Positions 16,455-24,401 of a stretch of 49,949 nucleotides of DNA are shown here, in pieces. This DNA is from Methanobacterium sp. UBA410. Its GTDB lineage: Archaea > Methanobacteriota > Methanobacteria > Methanobacteriales > Methanobacteriaceae. Location: the NCBI GenBank assembly GCA_002498385.1, contig DAHH01000003.1:146744-196692 (forward strand), written 5' to 3'. The position numbers and the translations under genes were made by a program. The number at the start of each line of letters is the position of its first letter. Position 1 is the first letter of the stretch. The notes under the pieces were generated by a model, which saw nothing but the letters and a program-made list of their open reading frames with translations, had not been told where the DNA came from and made no database searches.

Positions 16455-17726
16455 ATGAAAAAGGAAACCAGCATAGCAAAGTTGATGGAGAGGTTCACTA
16501 AGGCAGCCAGCATGCAGCGGTGGAACGACCACATTCGCCCGGTTGAATTTACAGAGCTTGATAAACAGGCTCATAAAATGGTTATAGTATATATACTGGC
16601 CAAATCAGAGGAAGAAAGGAGAAAGGAGTATCTTGAAAGTTCTGGAAGGGACTTTAAAGCCTTACCTGTTGACTGGAATTACCTTGTGGAGGGAGGGATC
16701 TTCGAGTTTCTCCACAGGCTGATACTCACGGATATAAAACCTCCAGTTTTCCATAAGATGATAGAAGACAGAGAAACAAAGGAAATGCTGAATCAGCACG
16801 TTTTCAATGAACTTGAAGATGATATGAGGGGTTTGAATAGGAAGTTCCACAAGAGGTTCCAGAACTACTTTGAAAATCCCGAAAACAACGTTGAGAGGAG
16901 AATTCTTCGAGCAGCGCACTACCTTGCAACCAACTGGGAGTTCAAGATAATATACCACACAGCACCGTTTATCTACGGTATAGAGGAGACAAAGCAGAAC
17001 ATAGAGAATCAAATTGAGGATCACTACGATCTCATCGGTGTTCAGAAGCTCCTTCTGGGCAAGCGTTCCTTCGGATTTGTGGATCTATGCGGACAGCTCA
17101 GATTCCAGAAGAGATGGGCTCACTCGCCACGTGTGCCTGAAACATCGGTTTTGGGGCACATGTTAATTGTGGCCATCACATCTTACCTCTGTACAATGGA
17201 AATGGATGTTGAAGCTTGCAAGGGAAGGTTCTACAACAACTACTTCGGTGGCCTCTTCCACGATCTTCCCGAGGTACTGACCAAGGACATAATTTCCCCG
17301 ATAAAAAGGGTTGATAAGGAAGTTGATAGGAGAATAAGGGAGTACGAGCATGAAAAGATGGAAGAAAAACTTCTACCTTTACTTCCAAAGCCATGGCACC
17401 GGGAAATGAGGTACCTCACTGGCACAGGATTCGGAGGGGAAGAGTTGACTGAATTTAAAAACAGGATAATTGTGAATGGTAAAGTTCGGACAGTTCAAAC
17501 CATTGAAGATGGTTACAATGAGGACATTTACTTTCCACTCGACGGTGAGATGCTGGATGTCTGTGATAAAATTTCAGCCTACTTAGAGGCTATACTCTCA
17601 ATGAAACATGGAATAACGTCTGAATCTTTGATCCAGGGTAAGGATAAGATATTTGAAGATTATAAGAGCAGAAAAATCAATGGAATAAACTTTGAGGGTA
17701 TATTCGATTACTTCAATGGGAGGTAG
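16455..17726 (+). CDS. HD-domain metal-dependent phosphohydrolase
   Basis: A soluble HD-superfamily hydrolase, 423 residues from the chosen ATG. The metal-binding ligands are visible: His in PETSVLGHMLIV, the His-Asp pair in GGLFHDLPEVLTKDIISPIKR, and the Asp in LDVCDKISAYLEA. The HDLPE and DKISAYLEA blocks resemble YfbR-like 5'-nucleotidase/HD_3 proteins, so a nucleotide or phosphoester substrate is likely, but it is not identified. The N-terminal 200 residues form a separate, helical region without a motif I recognise. An in-frame ATG at 16410 has no ribosome site and sits on a TATA-like TTAAATA; MKKETSIAKLMERF at 16455 is the better start. It converges with the channel gene. Confidence 0.8.
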   Translation: MKKETSIAKLMERFTKAASMQRWNDHIRPVEFTELDKQAHKMVIVYILAKSEEERRKEYLESSGRDFKALPVDWNYLVEGGIFEFLHRLILTDIKPPVFHKMIEDRETKEMLNQHVFNELEDDMRGLNRKFHKRFQNYFENPENNVERRILRAAHYLATNWEFKIIYHTAPFIYGIEETKQNIENQIEDHYDLIGVQKLLLGKRSFGFVDLCGQLRFQKRWAHSPRVPETSVLGHMLIVAITSYLCTMEMDVEACKGRFYNNYFGGLFHDLPEVLTKDIISPIKRVDKEVDRRIREYEHEKMEEKLLPLLPKPWHREMRYLTGTGFGGEELTEFKNRIIVNGKVRTVQTIEDGYNEDIYFPLDGEMLDVCDKISAYLEAILSMKHGITSESLIQGKDKIFEDYKSRKINGINFEGIFDYFNGR

Positions 17727-17749
17727 GTTGAAGTTGATGCCACATACCT

Positions 17750-17783
17750 TACAGAACTTCTGTACCTACAGAACTTCTGTACC
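17750..17783. repeat. Tandem pair of 17-bp palindromic units between convergent genes
   Basis: TACAGAACTTCTGTACC occurs twice with no gap. Each unit contains TACAGAA-C-TTCTGTA, a perfect inverted repeat around one base. The pair lies between the convergent HD and channel genes, so it could be a two-hairpin bidirectional terminator or a duplicated operator. Confidence 0.85.
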
Positions 17784-17802
17784 TTAATTTGAATTACTTC
17801 AG

Positions 17803-18615
17803 TTACTCCCCATCATTCTCGTCCATTTTCTGGATTATTTCCTTTAAAAGCTCCTTTATTTCATCTTCTTCGGATTTCCTTTCGCTCTGGAAATTTTCAC
17901 TCAATTTTTTAAGTTTTTCAATGTCATTCTCCCTTTCTTTCTTGAGCCTTCTGAATATCAGGCTTGCAATGGATGCTGTAGCGTAGCTTGCAAATCCAAC
18001 ACCTGTAAGCATGCCAATAGTCCCAATTATCCTACCTATACCTGTTACAGGTACGATGTCCCCGTATCCTGTGGTTGTCATGCTTACAATCATGTACCAG
18101 AACGAGTCCTCAAAATTTTGAACGTGGGGATTTACTCCATGCTCTGCAAAGAAGAAAAACACGGATCCAAGGAAAAAAACGCTGGTAACAATGATTATGC
18201 CGTAGCCCAGCCCGGTTTCTTTGGACAGTTCCAGGAACTTGTGACCCACTATGGTCACAGTCACGATCATGGCGCAGATCTTTACAAGATCGAATGCTCC
18301 AGGAATAAGCATGGAACCTGTTAAACCTTTAAATCCCCAGATAATGGCAACTGGGATTGATGCCACCAGGATAACCCAGCCCTTTCTTAAAAACTCTTTT
18401 TTATCCTTGGATCTGTTTAAACTTACCAAAAAAATTAGAAAGGTGAAAATGGAAACAAGGAAGTCGAATCTGGATATGAGATAAATTGTTTTGGGTTCAA
18501 GGCTGAAGAAGGTAACTGCAAGAAGCAGGATAATGTCAGCTATTATCAGAATTATAAGCAGGGTCACTGCAACTTGGATTAGTTCTCCAAGGTTTTTTTT
18601 CAGATTATCATTCAT
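17803..18615 (-). CDS. Potassium-channel-like membrane protein (voltage-gated channel superfamily)
   Basis: A 270-residue integral membrane protein with about five hydrophobic helices before the pore, then the selectivity-filter signature MTTTGYGDIVPVTG (TTGYGD), a final inner helix (IIGTIGMLTGVGFASYATASIA) and a charged coiled-coil tail (about 220-270: Lys/Glu-rich heptads) for subunit assembly. It should form a K+-selective tetrameric pore. A classical Arg-rich S4 helix is not obvious, so voltage sensing is uncertain. The frame is open to a TTG at 18624, but the ATG at 18615 (MNDNLKKNLG) is the more likely start. There is no C-terminal RCK/TrkA-N nucleotide-binding domain. Confidence 0.88.
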   Translation of the reverse strand: MNDNLKKNLGELIQVAVTLLIILIIADIILLLAVTFFSLEPKTIYLISRFDFLVSIFTFLIFLVSLNRSKDKKEFLRKGWVILVASIPVAIIWGFKGLTGSMLIPGAFDLVKICAMIVTVTIVGHKFLELSKETGLGYGIIIVTSVFFLGSVFFFFAEHGVNPHVQNFEDSFWYMIVSMTTTGYGDIVPVTGIGRIIGTIGMLTGVGFASYATASIASLIFRRLKKERENDIEKLKKLSENFQSERKSEEDEIKELLKEIIQKMDENDGE

Positions 18616-18703
18616 TGAAACCAACCTTCAGGTTTTAGGGATGATAATAACTTAGATTTGAAAGCTAATTTACGAGCAAGCATTTGAAAGAAGCGGATTT
18701 AGG

Positions 18704-19279
18704 TTAAAGCACTCCCTTGGTACTTGGTATCTCATCGTGTTCCACACGCGATGCATCACTTAAAGCCCGCGCAAATGCCTTGAAAAGTGCCTCCACTTTG
18801 TGGTGGTCGTTTTTGCCTTCAACGCGTGCATTTACGTTTATCATTGCAGAGCCTGCAAAGGATTCAAAGAAGTGGGCAATGTTTTCAGTGCTCAGGTCTC
18901 CTACCTTTTCTTTGTTAAACTCCATCTTTAGCACGCTGTAGCTTCTTCCACCCACATCCACTGCCACAGTTGCAAGGGAATCATCCATTGGTACCATTGC
19001 GTGGGCCATCCTTTTAATGCCCCTTTTATTTCCTATTGCTTCATTAAATACTTTTCCGAGGAGTATTCCAACGTCTTCTACTGTGTGGTGGTCATCAACA
19101 TCTAGATCCCCCTTTGCCTCAACTTCAAGGTCGAAAAATCCGTGTTTTGCAAATGAGTTCAACATGTGGTCTAAAAATTTGATTCCAGTGTCCACGTGGG
19201 ATTGACCCTTACCATCCAGATTTAAAGAAATTTCAATGTCTGTTTCAGATGTTTTTCTGCTTATTTTTTTATTTCTCAT
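18704..19279 (-). CDS. hisB: Imidazoleglycerol-phosphate dehydratase
   Basis: Sixth step of histidine synthesis: dehydration of imidazoleglycerol phosphate to imidazoleacetol phosphate, a manganese enzyme. From the ATG at 19279 the protein has 191 residues, normal for the monofunctional form. The metal-binding histidine motifs are visible as a repeated pair: HVDTGIKFLDHML and DHHTVEDVGI in the first half, DHHKVEALFKAFARAL in the second. The start overlaps the stop of the upstream ferredoxin gene (ATGA), with GGTGAG as ribosome site inside that gene, so the two are translationally coupled. No other his gene is in the window. Confidence 0.95.
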   Translation of the reverse strand: MRNKKISRKTSETDIEISLNLDGKGQSHVDTGIKFLDHMLNSFAKHGFFDLEVEAKGDLDVDDHHTVEDVGILLGKVFNEAIGNKRGIKRMAHAMVPMDDSLATVAVDVGGRSYSVLKMEFNKEKVGDLSTENIAHFFESFAGSAMINVNARVEGKNDHHKVEALFKAFARALSDASRVEHDEIPSTKGVL

Positions 19280-19461
19280 TCTCTCACCACGCGTATAGCT
19301 CTTTCGGGACATTTTGAAGCGCATATTGTACAAACATGACAAAATTCCAGGTTTTTGGCTTTGGCTTTTTTGTTTACATCCCAGATCTTAGCACCCTTGG
19401 GACAAACCTCTCTGCACAGACCACAGCCAGTGCACTTTTTTTGGTCAACTTCTATCCTCAT
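19276..19461 (-). CDS. 2[4Fe-4S] ferredoxin
   Basis: A 61-residue electron carrier with two complete cluster motifs: C10, C13, C16, C20 (CTGCGLCREVCP) and C41, C44, C47, C51 (CHVCTICASKCP). Length and spacing are those of small archaeal ferredoxins. It precedes hisB with a four-base ATGA overlap, an unusual partner for a histidine gene because the dehydratase is not a redox enzyme. The ribosome site AAGGT overlaps the edge of a perfect TTATAACTT/AAGTTATAA palindrome that ends 10 bases before the start, so binding there could block both transcription and translation. Confidence 0.93.
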   Translation of the reverse strand: MRIEVDQKKCTGCGLCREVCPKGAKIWDVNKKAKAKNLEFCHVCTICASKCPERAIRVVRE

Positions 19462-19470
19462 GCCCGTTAC

Positions 19471-19637
19471 CTTATAACTTTTAAGTTATAACTCCAAGTT
19501 ACTGATATTTTCAGTTTAAGTCCTTGAACCCAAACCAGGAATTCGAGCCAAAAATTCAGGTATAACTTATAAGTTCTACCTTATAACTTATAACTTTTAC
19601 ATTATAAGTTATGACTTTTACCTTATAACTTATAACT
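19471..19637. repeat. Second cluster of TTATAACTT/AAGTTATAA palindromes
   Basis: At 19472-19491 lies the perfect palindrome TTATAACTTTTAAGTTATAA, the same core as behind the parA operon. From 19561 to 19637 follow at least four further half-site arrays (TATAACTTATAAGTT, CTTATAACTTATAACTT, ATTATAAGTTATGACTT, CTTATAACTTATAACT). The cluster fills the gap between the ModE-type gene and the ferredoxin-hisB operon and overlaps the latter's promoter region. No ORF is present. Confidence 0.75.
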
Positions 19638-19639
19638 CA

Positions 19640-20335
19640 TTATATTTTGATCACAGGCACAGAAGCTGCCTTAAACCCTATGTAAATTATTTTACCAAGG
19701 TTTAAATTCAATTTTTCGCTTGAATATTCAGTTATATCCACAAAAATATTAATATCTTTATCTAAAGCTACTTTAAGCCTTACCATTTCGTTTTTAAATC
19801 CCATTTCAATGATTTCACCTTTGAACATATTTCTAACACTTGATTCTTGGGGTTCAAGCATTACAAATATATTGTCAGGACTTATTAAAAGTAAAACATT
19901 GTCACCCATCTTTAAATCCTCAATTAACGGGAGTATGACTGTTTTACTGTTCAAAGCCACCTTTGTAACCCTGCTATGTTTATCGATCTCCGAAACCCTG
20001 CCTTCTACCTCGTTGACATCGGAGTGTTTTTTCAGGATACTGTTGAGCTTTGCATACTCTTTTATAACCATTTTTCCCATACTTGTGAGTTGACTGCTGC
20101 CACCACCGCCTTTTCCTCCTCTCTTTGTTGCAACCACTGTTGCTTCAAGCTCATCTTCAATGATCTCAATGTACTTAAGGGCTGTTCTGTATGGAATGCC
20201 TATCTCTTTGGAGGCTTTTGTGATGGAACCGTGTTCTTTGATGCCTTTCAAAAGCATGAACCGTTTGTAATCAAGTAATATGGACTTATTTCCAATTTCC
20301 AATTTGTACTCTGGGCTTTCAACTGAATCTGTCAT
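19640..20335 (-). CDS. ModE-type transcriptional regulator (winged HTH plus TOBE/Mop domains)
   Basis: A 231-residue regulator. The N-terminal part (about 10-100) is a LysR/ModE-type winged helix: LLKGIKEHGSITKASKEIGIPYRTALKYI, followed by the Gly-rich wing TKRGGKGGGGSSQLTSMGK typical of ModE. The C-terminal half (about 105-231) carries two TOBE-like beta-barrels (VEGRVSEIDKHSRVTKVAL and FKGEIIEMGFKNEMVRLKV), which bind molybdate or tungstate in ModE. It probably controls Mo/W-related genes, although none is adjacent. The start ATG follows GGAGATGTC-like sequence. Its own upstream DNA has a 24-bp tandem repeat that could be its operator. Confidence 0.85.
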   Translation of the reverse strand: MTDSVESPEYKLEIGNKSILLDYKRFMLLKGIKEHGSITKASKEIGIPYRTALKYIEIIEDELEATVVATKRGGKGGGGSSQLTSMGKMVIKEYAKLNSILKKHSDVNEVEGRVSEIDKHSRVTKVALNSKTVILPLIEDLKMGDNVLLLISPDNIFVMLEPQESSVRNMFKGEIIEMGFKNEMVRLKVALDKDINIFVDITEYSSEKLNLNLGKIIYIGFKAASVPVIKI

Positions 20336-20350
20336 GAGACATCTCCATTA

Positions 20351-20398
20351 AGTTAGTCAAAATAATTGTTAGGTAGTTAGTCAAAATAATTATTAGTA
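20351..20398. repeat. 24-bp tandem repeat upstream of the ModE-type gene
   Basis: The unit begins AGTTAGTCAAAATAATT and occurs twice at exact 24-bp spacing with three mismatches near the end. It lies 16-63 bases upstream of the regulator start, so it could be an autoregulatory operator pair. Confidence 0.8.
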
Positions 20399-20464
20399 AT
20401 TCATTCTATATTTATTTGATCACAGTTCCATGTTAGTTAGGTTTAGGGATCTACCTTTAGGTAC

Positions 20465-21043
20465 CTAGTATTTTTCAAAAAATTCTGCAAATCTTTTAAC
20501 AGTTTTTTTCAGACTTCTAAATCCCTCAGCATCAGCTTTAACACCTTCAAGTGTATCTTGAGACCAGAAGTTGGCACCCAGGTTGGCACCGAAAGAACCT
20601 CCACTTACAGGTATTGCCCCTCCCAGTATATAAAAAGTCATTATCTGCTGTATGGCAAGTTCCTGACCACCTATTCTATCACCACCAACAGCTATTGCCA
20701 TTCCAACCTTGTAGCGCAGAAAGTTGTAGTCGTAGGCTCCAAGGGCCCGGCACCTGTCCATCACAGCCTTGAGCTGTGCACTCAAACCTCCATTGTAGAC
20801 CGGTGTTGCCATTATAATGCCCTGAGCATCGAGGATCGAATGGTAAACCTCATACATATCATCCTTTTTTATACACTCCTTCTCGCGCAGACAGTAGTCA
20901 CAGTGTATACAGGGACTGATGTTTTTACCCATAACACTGAAAAATTCCGTTTCAAATCCTTTATCCTCCAGCATGTCCAAAGCTTCATGTAGGACATGGT
21001 CAGTGGCCTGTTTTCTCGGACTTCCACATATTCCAAGTATCAT
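20465..21043 (-). CDS. Iron-sulfur flavoprotein / NADPH-dependent FMN reductase family
   Basis: A 192-residue flavodoxin-fold protein from the ATG at 21043. The N-terminal phosphate-binding loop ILGICGSPRKQATDHVL is the FMN site; the compact cysteine motif CIHCDYCLREKEC (C-x2-C-x2-C-x5-C) is typical of archaeal iron-sulfur flavoproteins (Isf), which bind a [4Fe-4S] cluster and pass electrons between ferredoxin and small acceptors such as O2 or peroxide. ATPVYNGGLSAQLKAVMDR is the second flavin-binding block. The frame extends to 21091, but GGTGAG immediately before 21043 and the conserved N-terminus favour the shorter form. Monocistronic. Confidence 0.88.
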   Translation of the reverse strand: MILGICGSPRKQATDHVLHEALDMLEDKGFETEFFSVMGKNISPCIHCDYCLREKECIKKDDMYEVYHSILDAQGIIMATPVYNGGLSAQLKAVMDRCRALGAYDYNFLRYKVGMAIAVGGDRIGGQELAIQQIMTFYILGGAIPVSGGSFGANLGANFWSQDTLEGVKADAEGFRSLKKTVKRFAEFFEKY

Positions 21044-21268
21044 CTTACTCACCACACGGATTTTATTTTCAATCAGTACCATTTGGTTCAATGGTTTAAA
21101 GCTTGATAATAGTAAACTATCCCATTAAAATAATAAAAACTTACTGCTTGGGATAATTAATTTTTTGAAAAGTAGTTTTAAAAAATGTAAAAAAAGATGG
21201 AACTTTAAAAAAAACCTGTCGATGGGATAGATGGACAATCAAAAAAAATTTTAAGAGGTTTTAGACTC

Positions 21269-22489
21269 TTAAAGTGATTCATCCTCGTCAAGGGCAAGTC
21301 TCATGGTGTCGGGGTCCTGTGGCATATGGTCGAGGAAGTCCTGAGCTGCGCGTCTCACATCCCTTGAACCTATGATGTACCTTCCAACAACAATGATGTC
21401 TGCACCGTTTGTGAGAGCAGTCTCAACCTTATCTGGGGTTATACCGCCTGCAACTGCAACGAGTCTTCCTTCACCGAGTATGCTTTTTATCTCGTTGATG
21501 TTGCCCCATTCAGTCCTTTCTCCAAGTTTTTCTCCCCTTTCAGACTTGGAGGTTTCAAGGTCAACGTTCCTATGGAGAAGCACGATGTCAGGTTTGAGTT
21601 TAAGTCCCCTGAGTTTGTCAACGAATTTTTCAACGTTCATCATATCGAGTATTGAATAAATACCCTGTTTTTGTGCTTCGTGTATTGCTTTCTCAATTGA
21701 CTCATCTGTTCCAAGTCCTGAGATTGCAATTGCATCTGCTGTTTCATCTGCAGCCATTTTAACCTCAACACGGCCAACATCAAGTGTTTTAAGATCTGCT
21801 ATTATGAAAGCATCCCTTCTAAGTTCTCTTATTTTGTTAACAACTCCAACACCGAATTTTTTGACCAGTGGGGTTCCAGCTTCTATTAAAACACGTTCCC
21901 TGTCTGGAAGAGTGTTTACTATTCTTTCCATCTCGTTCAGGTTGTCAAGGTCGAGTGCAACCTGGAGATAGGGGGAGTTCCATAACCTGGTTACTTTGAA
22001 TCCCATTATTGGATGTGTACCCCTGTCTTTTTCTGCTAAAACCTTTTTCATTGATGGGTAACCTTCTATTGCCCTTTTTATTGCCAATTTGGTTGCTCCA
22101 TAGTTGTACTGGTAGATCTTACGGTAGTTTTTGGCACCAGGGCCTATGAACACACTTACAAGTATAACAAGGTCTTCAACTTTGTCTTCCGGTATGATCC
22201 CCTCTGCCACTGCATCTGCAACTGCTCGACCAACGGCAGTCTGTGCCGGGCCGAATATTTTATCTGCATCTTCAAGATCCCGAACAGTGACCTTTGGTAT
22301 GATGAGTGTTGCTGGTTTGGTCATTAAGTTTGGCCTTATAACCGATAAAAGTGGTGTGTGTCCTATTGAAAGATTTGTCATGTTTTTAACAAACGCATCT
22401 CCAACAGGGCCTTCTTTATCTCCAATTACTAAATCAATGTGAGCTACTTCATCGCCAGTTCCTATTAAGGCTTCACCTATCTGGTACAT
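21269..22489 (-). CDS. fae-hps: Bifunctional Fae / 3-hexulose-6-phosphate synthase
   Basis: A 406-residue fusion. The N-terminal domain (about 1-160) is formaldehyde-activating enzyme (5,6,7,8-tetrahydromethanopterin hydro-lyase), with the conserved AHIDLVIGDKEGPVGDAF and FKVTRLWNSPYLQVALDLDN. The C-terminal domain (about 165-395) is hexulose-6-phosphate synthase of the OMP-decarboxylase TIM-barrel group, with IADLKTLDVGRVEVKMAADE and VAVAGGITPDKVETAL. In methanogens the fusion works in the ribulose-monophosphate direction, making ribose precursors from fructose 6-phosphate and capturing the released formaldehyde on tetrahydromethanopterin. AAAGGAGGATAAC before the ATG is a strong ribosome site. 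No separate hexulose-phosphate isomerase gene is next to it. Confidence 0.95.
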   Translation of the reverse strand: MYQIGEALIGTGDEVAHIDLVIGDKEGPVGDAFVKNMTNLSIGHTPLLSVIRPNLMTKPATLIIPKVTVRDLEDADKIFGPAQTAVGRAVADAVAEGIIPEDKVEDLVILVSVFIGPGAKNYRKIYQYNYGATKLAIKRAIEGYPSMKKVLAEKDRGTHPIMGFKVTRLWNSPYLQVALDLDNLNEMERIVNTLPDRERVLIEAGTPLVKKFGVGVVNKIRELRRDAFIIADLKTLDVGRVEVKMAADETADAIAISGLGTDESIEKAIHEAQKQGIYSILDMMNVEKFVDKLRGLKLKPDIVLLHRNVDLETSKSERGEKLGERTEWGNINEIKSILGEGRLVAVAGGITPDKVETALTNGADIIVVGRYIIGSRDVRRAAQDFLDHMPQDPDTMRLALDEDESL

Positions 22490-22844
22490 ACTTGTTATCC
22501 TCCTTTAAATCTAACTAAATCTATGGTTGAATCTGTAAATAAATATTTCAGAAATACTTTCAAAAACATTTTTTGGATTAAAAAATTTTTGGATTAAAGA
22601 AAATTTTAAAATTGGGTTTAAGAATATAATCCAAGGTTTAAAAAGTATATCCGAAAATATATCAATTTTAACCGTATATATAAATTAGAAAATAATCCTT
22701 ATTCAATTCCTTATCCAATTAAATCTCTTTTTTATTGGTTCTATTTAAAGAATTCCTAATTAAAACAACTTAAGAGGGATTTTCCTCTGAAATCATTCTT
22801 CCTAAAATTTAATTTGCACGATCCAAAATAAAAAAAAGAAGGGC
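22490..22844. promoter_or_regulatory. Promoter gap upstream of fae-hps
   Basis: A minus-strand TATA-like run (TTTATATATACGG, about 22672-22684) could drive fae-hps with a leader of about 160 bases. The gap also carries a 16-bp tandem duplication at 22570-22601 and, near 22845, the end region of trpB2. No gene is seen. Confidence 0.4.
22570..22601. repeat. Tandem duplication, 16-bp unit x2
   Basis: TTTTTGGATTAAAAAA is followed directly by TTTTTGGATTAAAGAA (one mismatch), within the presumed leader of fae-hps. Confidence 0.75.
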
Positions 22845-24137
22845 TTAATCTTCCAAGTTACCCTCTAAAAAATCTTCGTAACCCTGAAGGTCCAGTAAAC
22901 CATGTCCTGATAAGTTTATAACGATGGTTTTTTCTTCGCCGGTTTTCTTACACTTCAAAGCTTCGTCAATACCCACTTTAATGGCGTGACTGGATTCTGG
23001 TGCAGGAATTATGCCCTCCTTGTTGGCAAATATCTGTCCGCTTTTGAACACATCGGTCTGCTGGACAGAACGACCCTCAACCAGGCCCTCGTTCACGAGA
23101 AGTGCAACCAATGGTGAGCTTCCATGGTACCTTAAACCTCCCGTGTGTATTGATGGAGGCACGAAGTTGTGTCCAAGGGTGTACATCTTCATGAGCGGTG
23201 TTAAACCTTCTGTGTCGCCGTAGTCGTACTTGTACTCTCCCTGCGTAAGGCTTGGACAGGCCTTTGGCTCTACAGCTATGAACTTGCAGTCAAGGTCTCC
23301 GTCGATCTTGTCCTTTACGAATGGGAAGATGGCTCCTCCAAAGTTACTTCCACCTCCAACGCATGCAACCATAACGTCAGGGGTTTCGTCTATTGATTCA
23401 AGCTGTTTTTTGGTTTCAAGTCCAATAACTGTTTGATGGAGAAGAACGTGGTTTAAAACACTTCCAAGGGTGTAAAAGACTTTATCATCGTTTAATGCAT
23501 CTTCCACAGCTTCTGATATTGCAATTCCAAGGGTTCCTGGATGTTTAGGATTTTCTGCAAGTATCTTCCTTCCAAAGGCTGTTTTGTCACTTGGGGATGC
23601 ATTGATCTCCCCGTTGTAAAGCTGCATTATGGTTTTCCTGTAAGGTTTCTGATCGAAGGATACACGAACCATGTAAACTGTGCATTTAAGTCCAATAAGT
23701 GAACATGCAAGTGACAGAGCAGAACCCCACTGGCCTGCGCCGGTTTCTGTGGTTACCCTTTCCGCTCCTGCTTTTTTTGCATAGTAAGCCTGTGCAATTG
23801 CGGTGTTGAGCTTGTGGCTTCCTGTTGGGGATGTGTCCTCCCTCTTGTAGAAGATCTTGGCTGGAGTGTCCAGATAGTCTTCAAGACCAGTTGCCCTGAA
23901 TAGGGGACTTGGTCTGCCAATCTTCTGGTAGAACTTTCTGACTTCCTTTGGAATTTCAATCCATCTTTCCGTGGACATCTCCTGTTCAAGCACGTATTTT
24001 GAGAATATGTTAGGCAGATTTTCCAGCTGTTTGCCTTCATCTGTTTGGGATGGAGCAGGTACCTCCATTGGTAGATCTGCAACTATGTTGTACCATTTCT
24101 TTGGCACATCCTTTTCTGATAGCGTTACCTTGTACAT
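22845..24137 (-). CDS. trpB2: Tryptophan synthase beta-like PLP enzyme (TrpB2 type)
   Basis: Condenses indole with serine to tryptophan, or uses O-phosphoserine in some TrpB2 enzymes. From the ATG at 24137 it has 430 residues, the longer length typical of TrpB2. The PLP-Schiff-base lysine lies in SPTGSHKLNTA (K109), and the PLP phosphate loop is VACVGGGSNFGGAI. The family segment ETGAGQWGSALSLACSLIGLKC is intact. No trpA or other trp gene is adjacent, again typical for TrpB2, which often stands apart. AGGTGATTTT directly before 24137 decides the start over the longer open frame to 24167. Confidence 0.93.
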   Translation of the reverse strand: MYKVTLSEKDVPKKWYNIVADLPMEVPAPSQTDEGKQLENLPNIFSKYVLEQEMSTERWIEIPKEVRKFYQKIGRPSPLFRATGLEDYLDTPAKIFYKREDTSPTGSHKLNTAIAQAYYAKKAGAERVTTETGAGQWGSALSLACSLIGLKCTVYMVRVSFDQKPYRKTIMQLYNGEINASPSDKTAFGRKILAENPKHPGTLGIAISEAVEDALNDDKVFYTLGSVLNHVLLHQTVIGLETKKQLESIDETPDVMVACVGGGSNFGGAIFPFVKDKIDGDLDCKFIAVEPKACPSLTQGEYKYDYGDTEGLTPLMKMYTLGHNFVPPSIHTGGLRYHGSSPLVALLVNEGLVEGRSVQQTDVFKSGQIFANKEGIIPAPESSHAIKVGIDEALKCKKTGEEKTIVINLSGHGLLDLQGYEDFLEGNLED

Positions 24138-24401
24138 AAAATCACCTATCTTAACGTTTCTATTCAAAAATTAAATTCCATTAGTTTAAACTAAAGCTAA
24201 TCTATAATCTCTGTATTATTTAAACCTTCTTTGTACAGATGTGTACTACTGGATTTTTCTGTTAATACTGAATTATTTTTTTATAATCTTTCTGAAATTT
24301 TCTGATCTTGCAGAATAAAATCTTGGAGATTAGAAAATGGATGGACCTCAACTAACATTGCCCAATGTCTTAATATAAAATGAGGATAAATATACAAAAA
24401 C

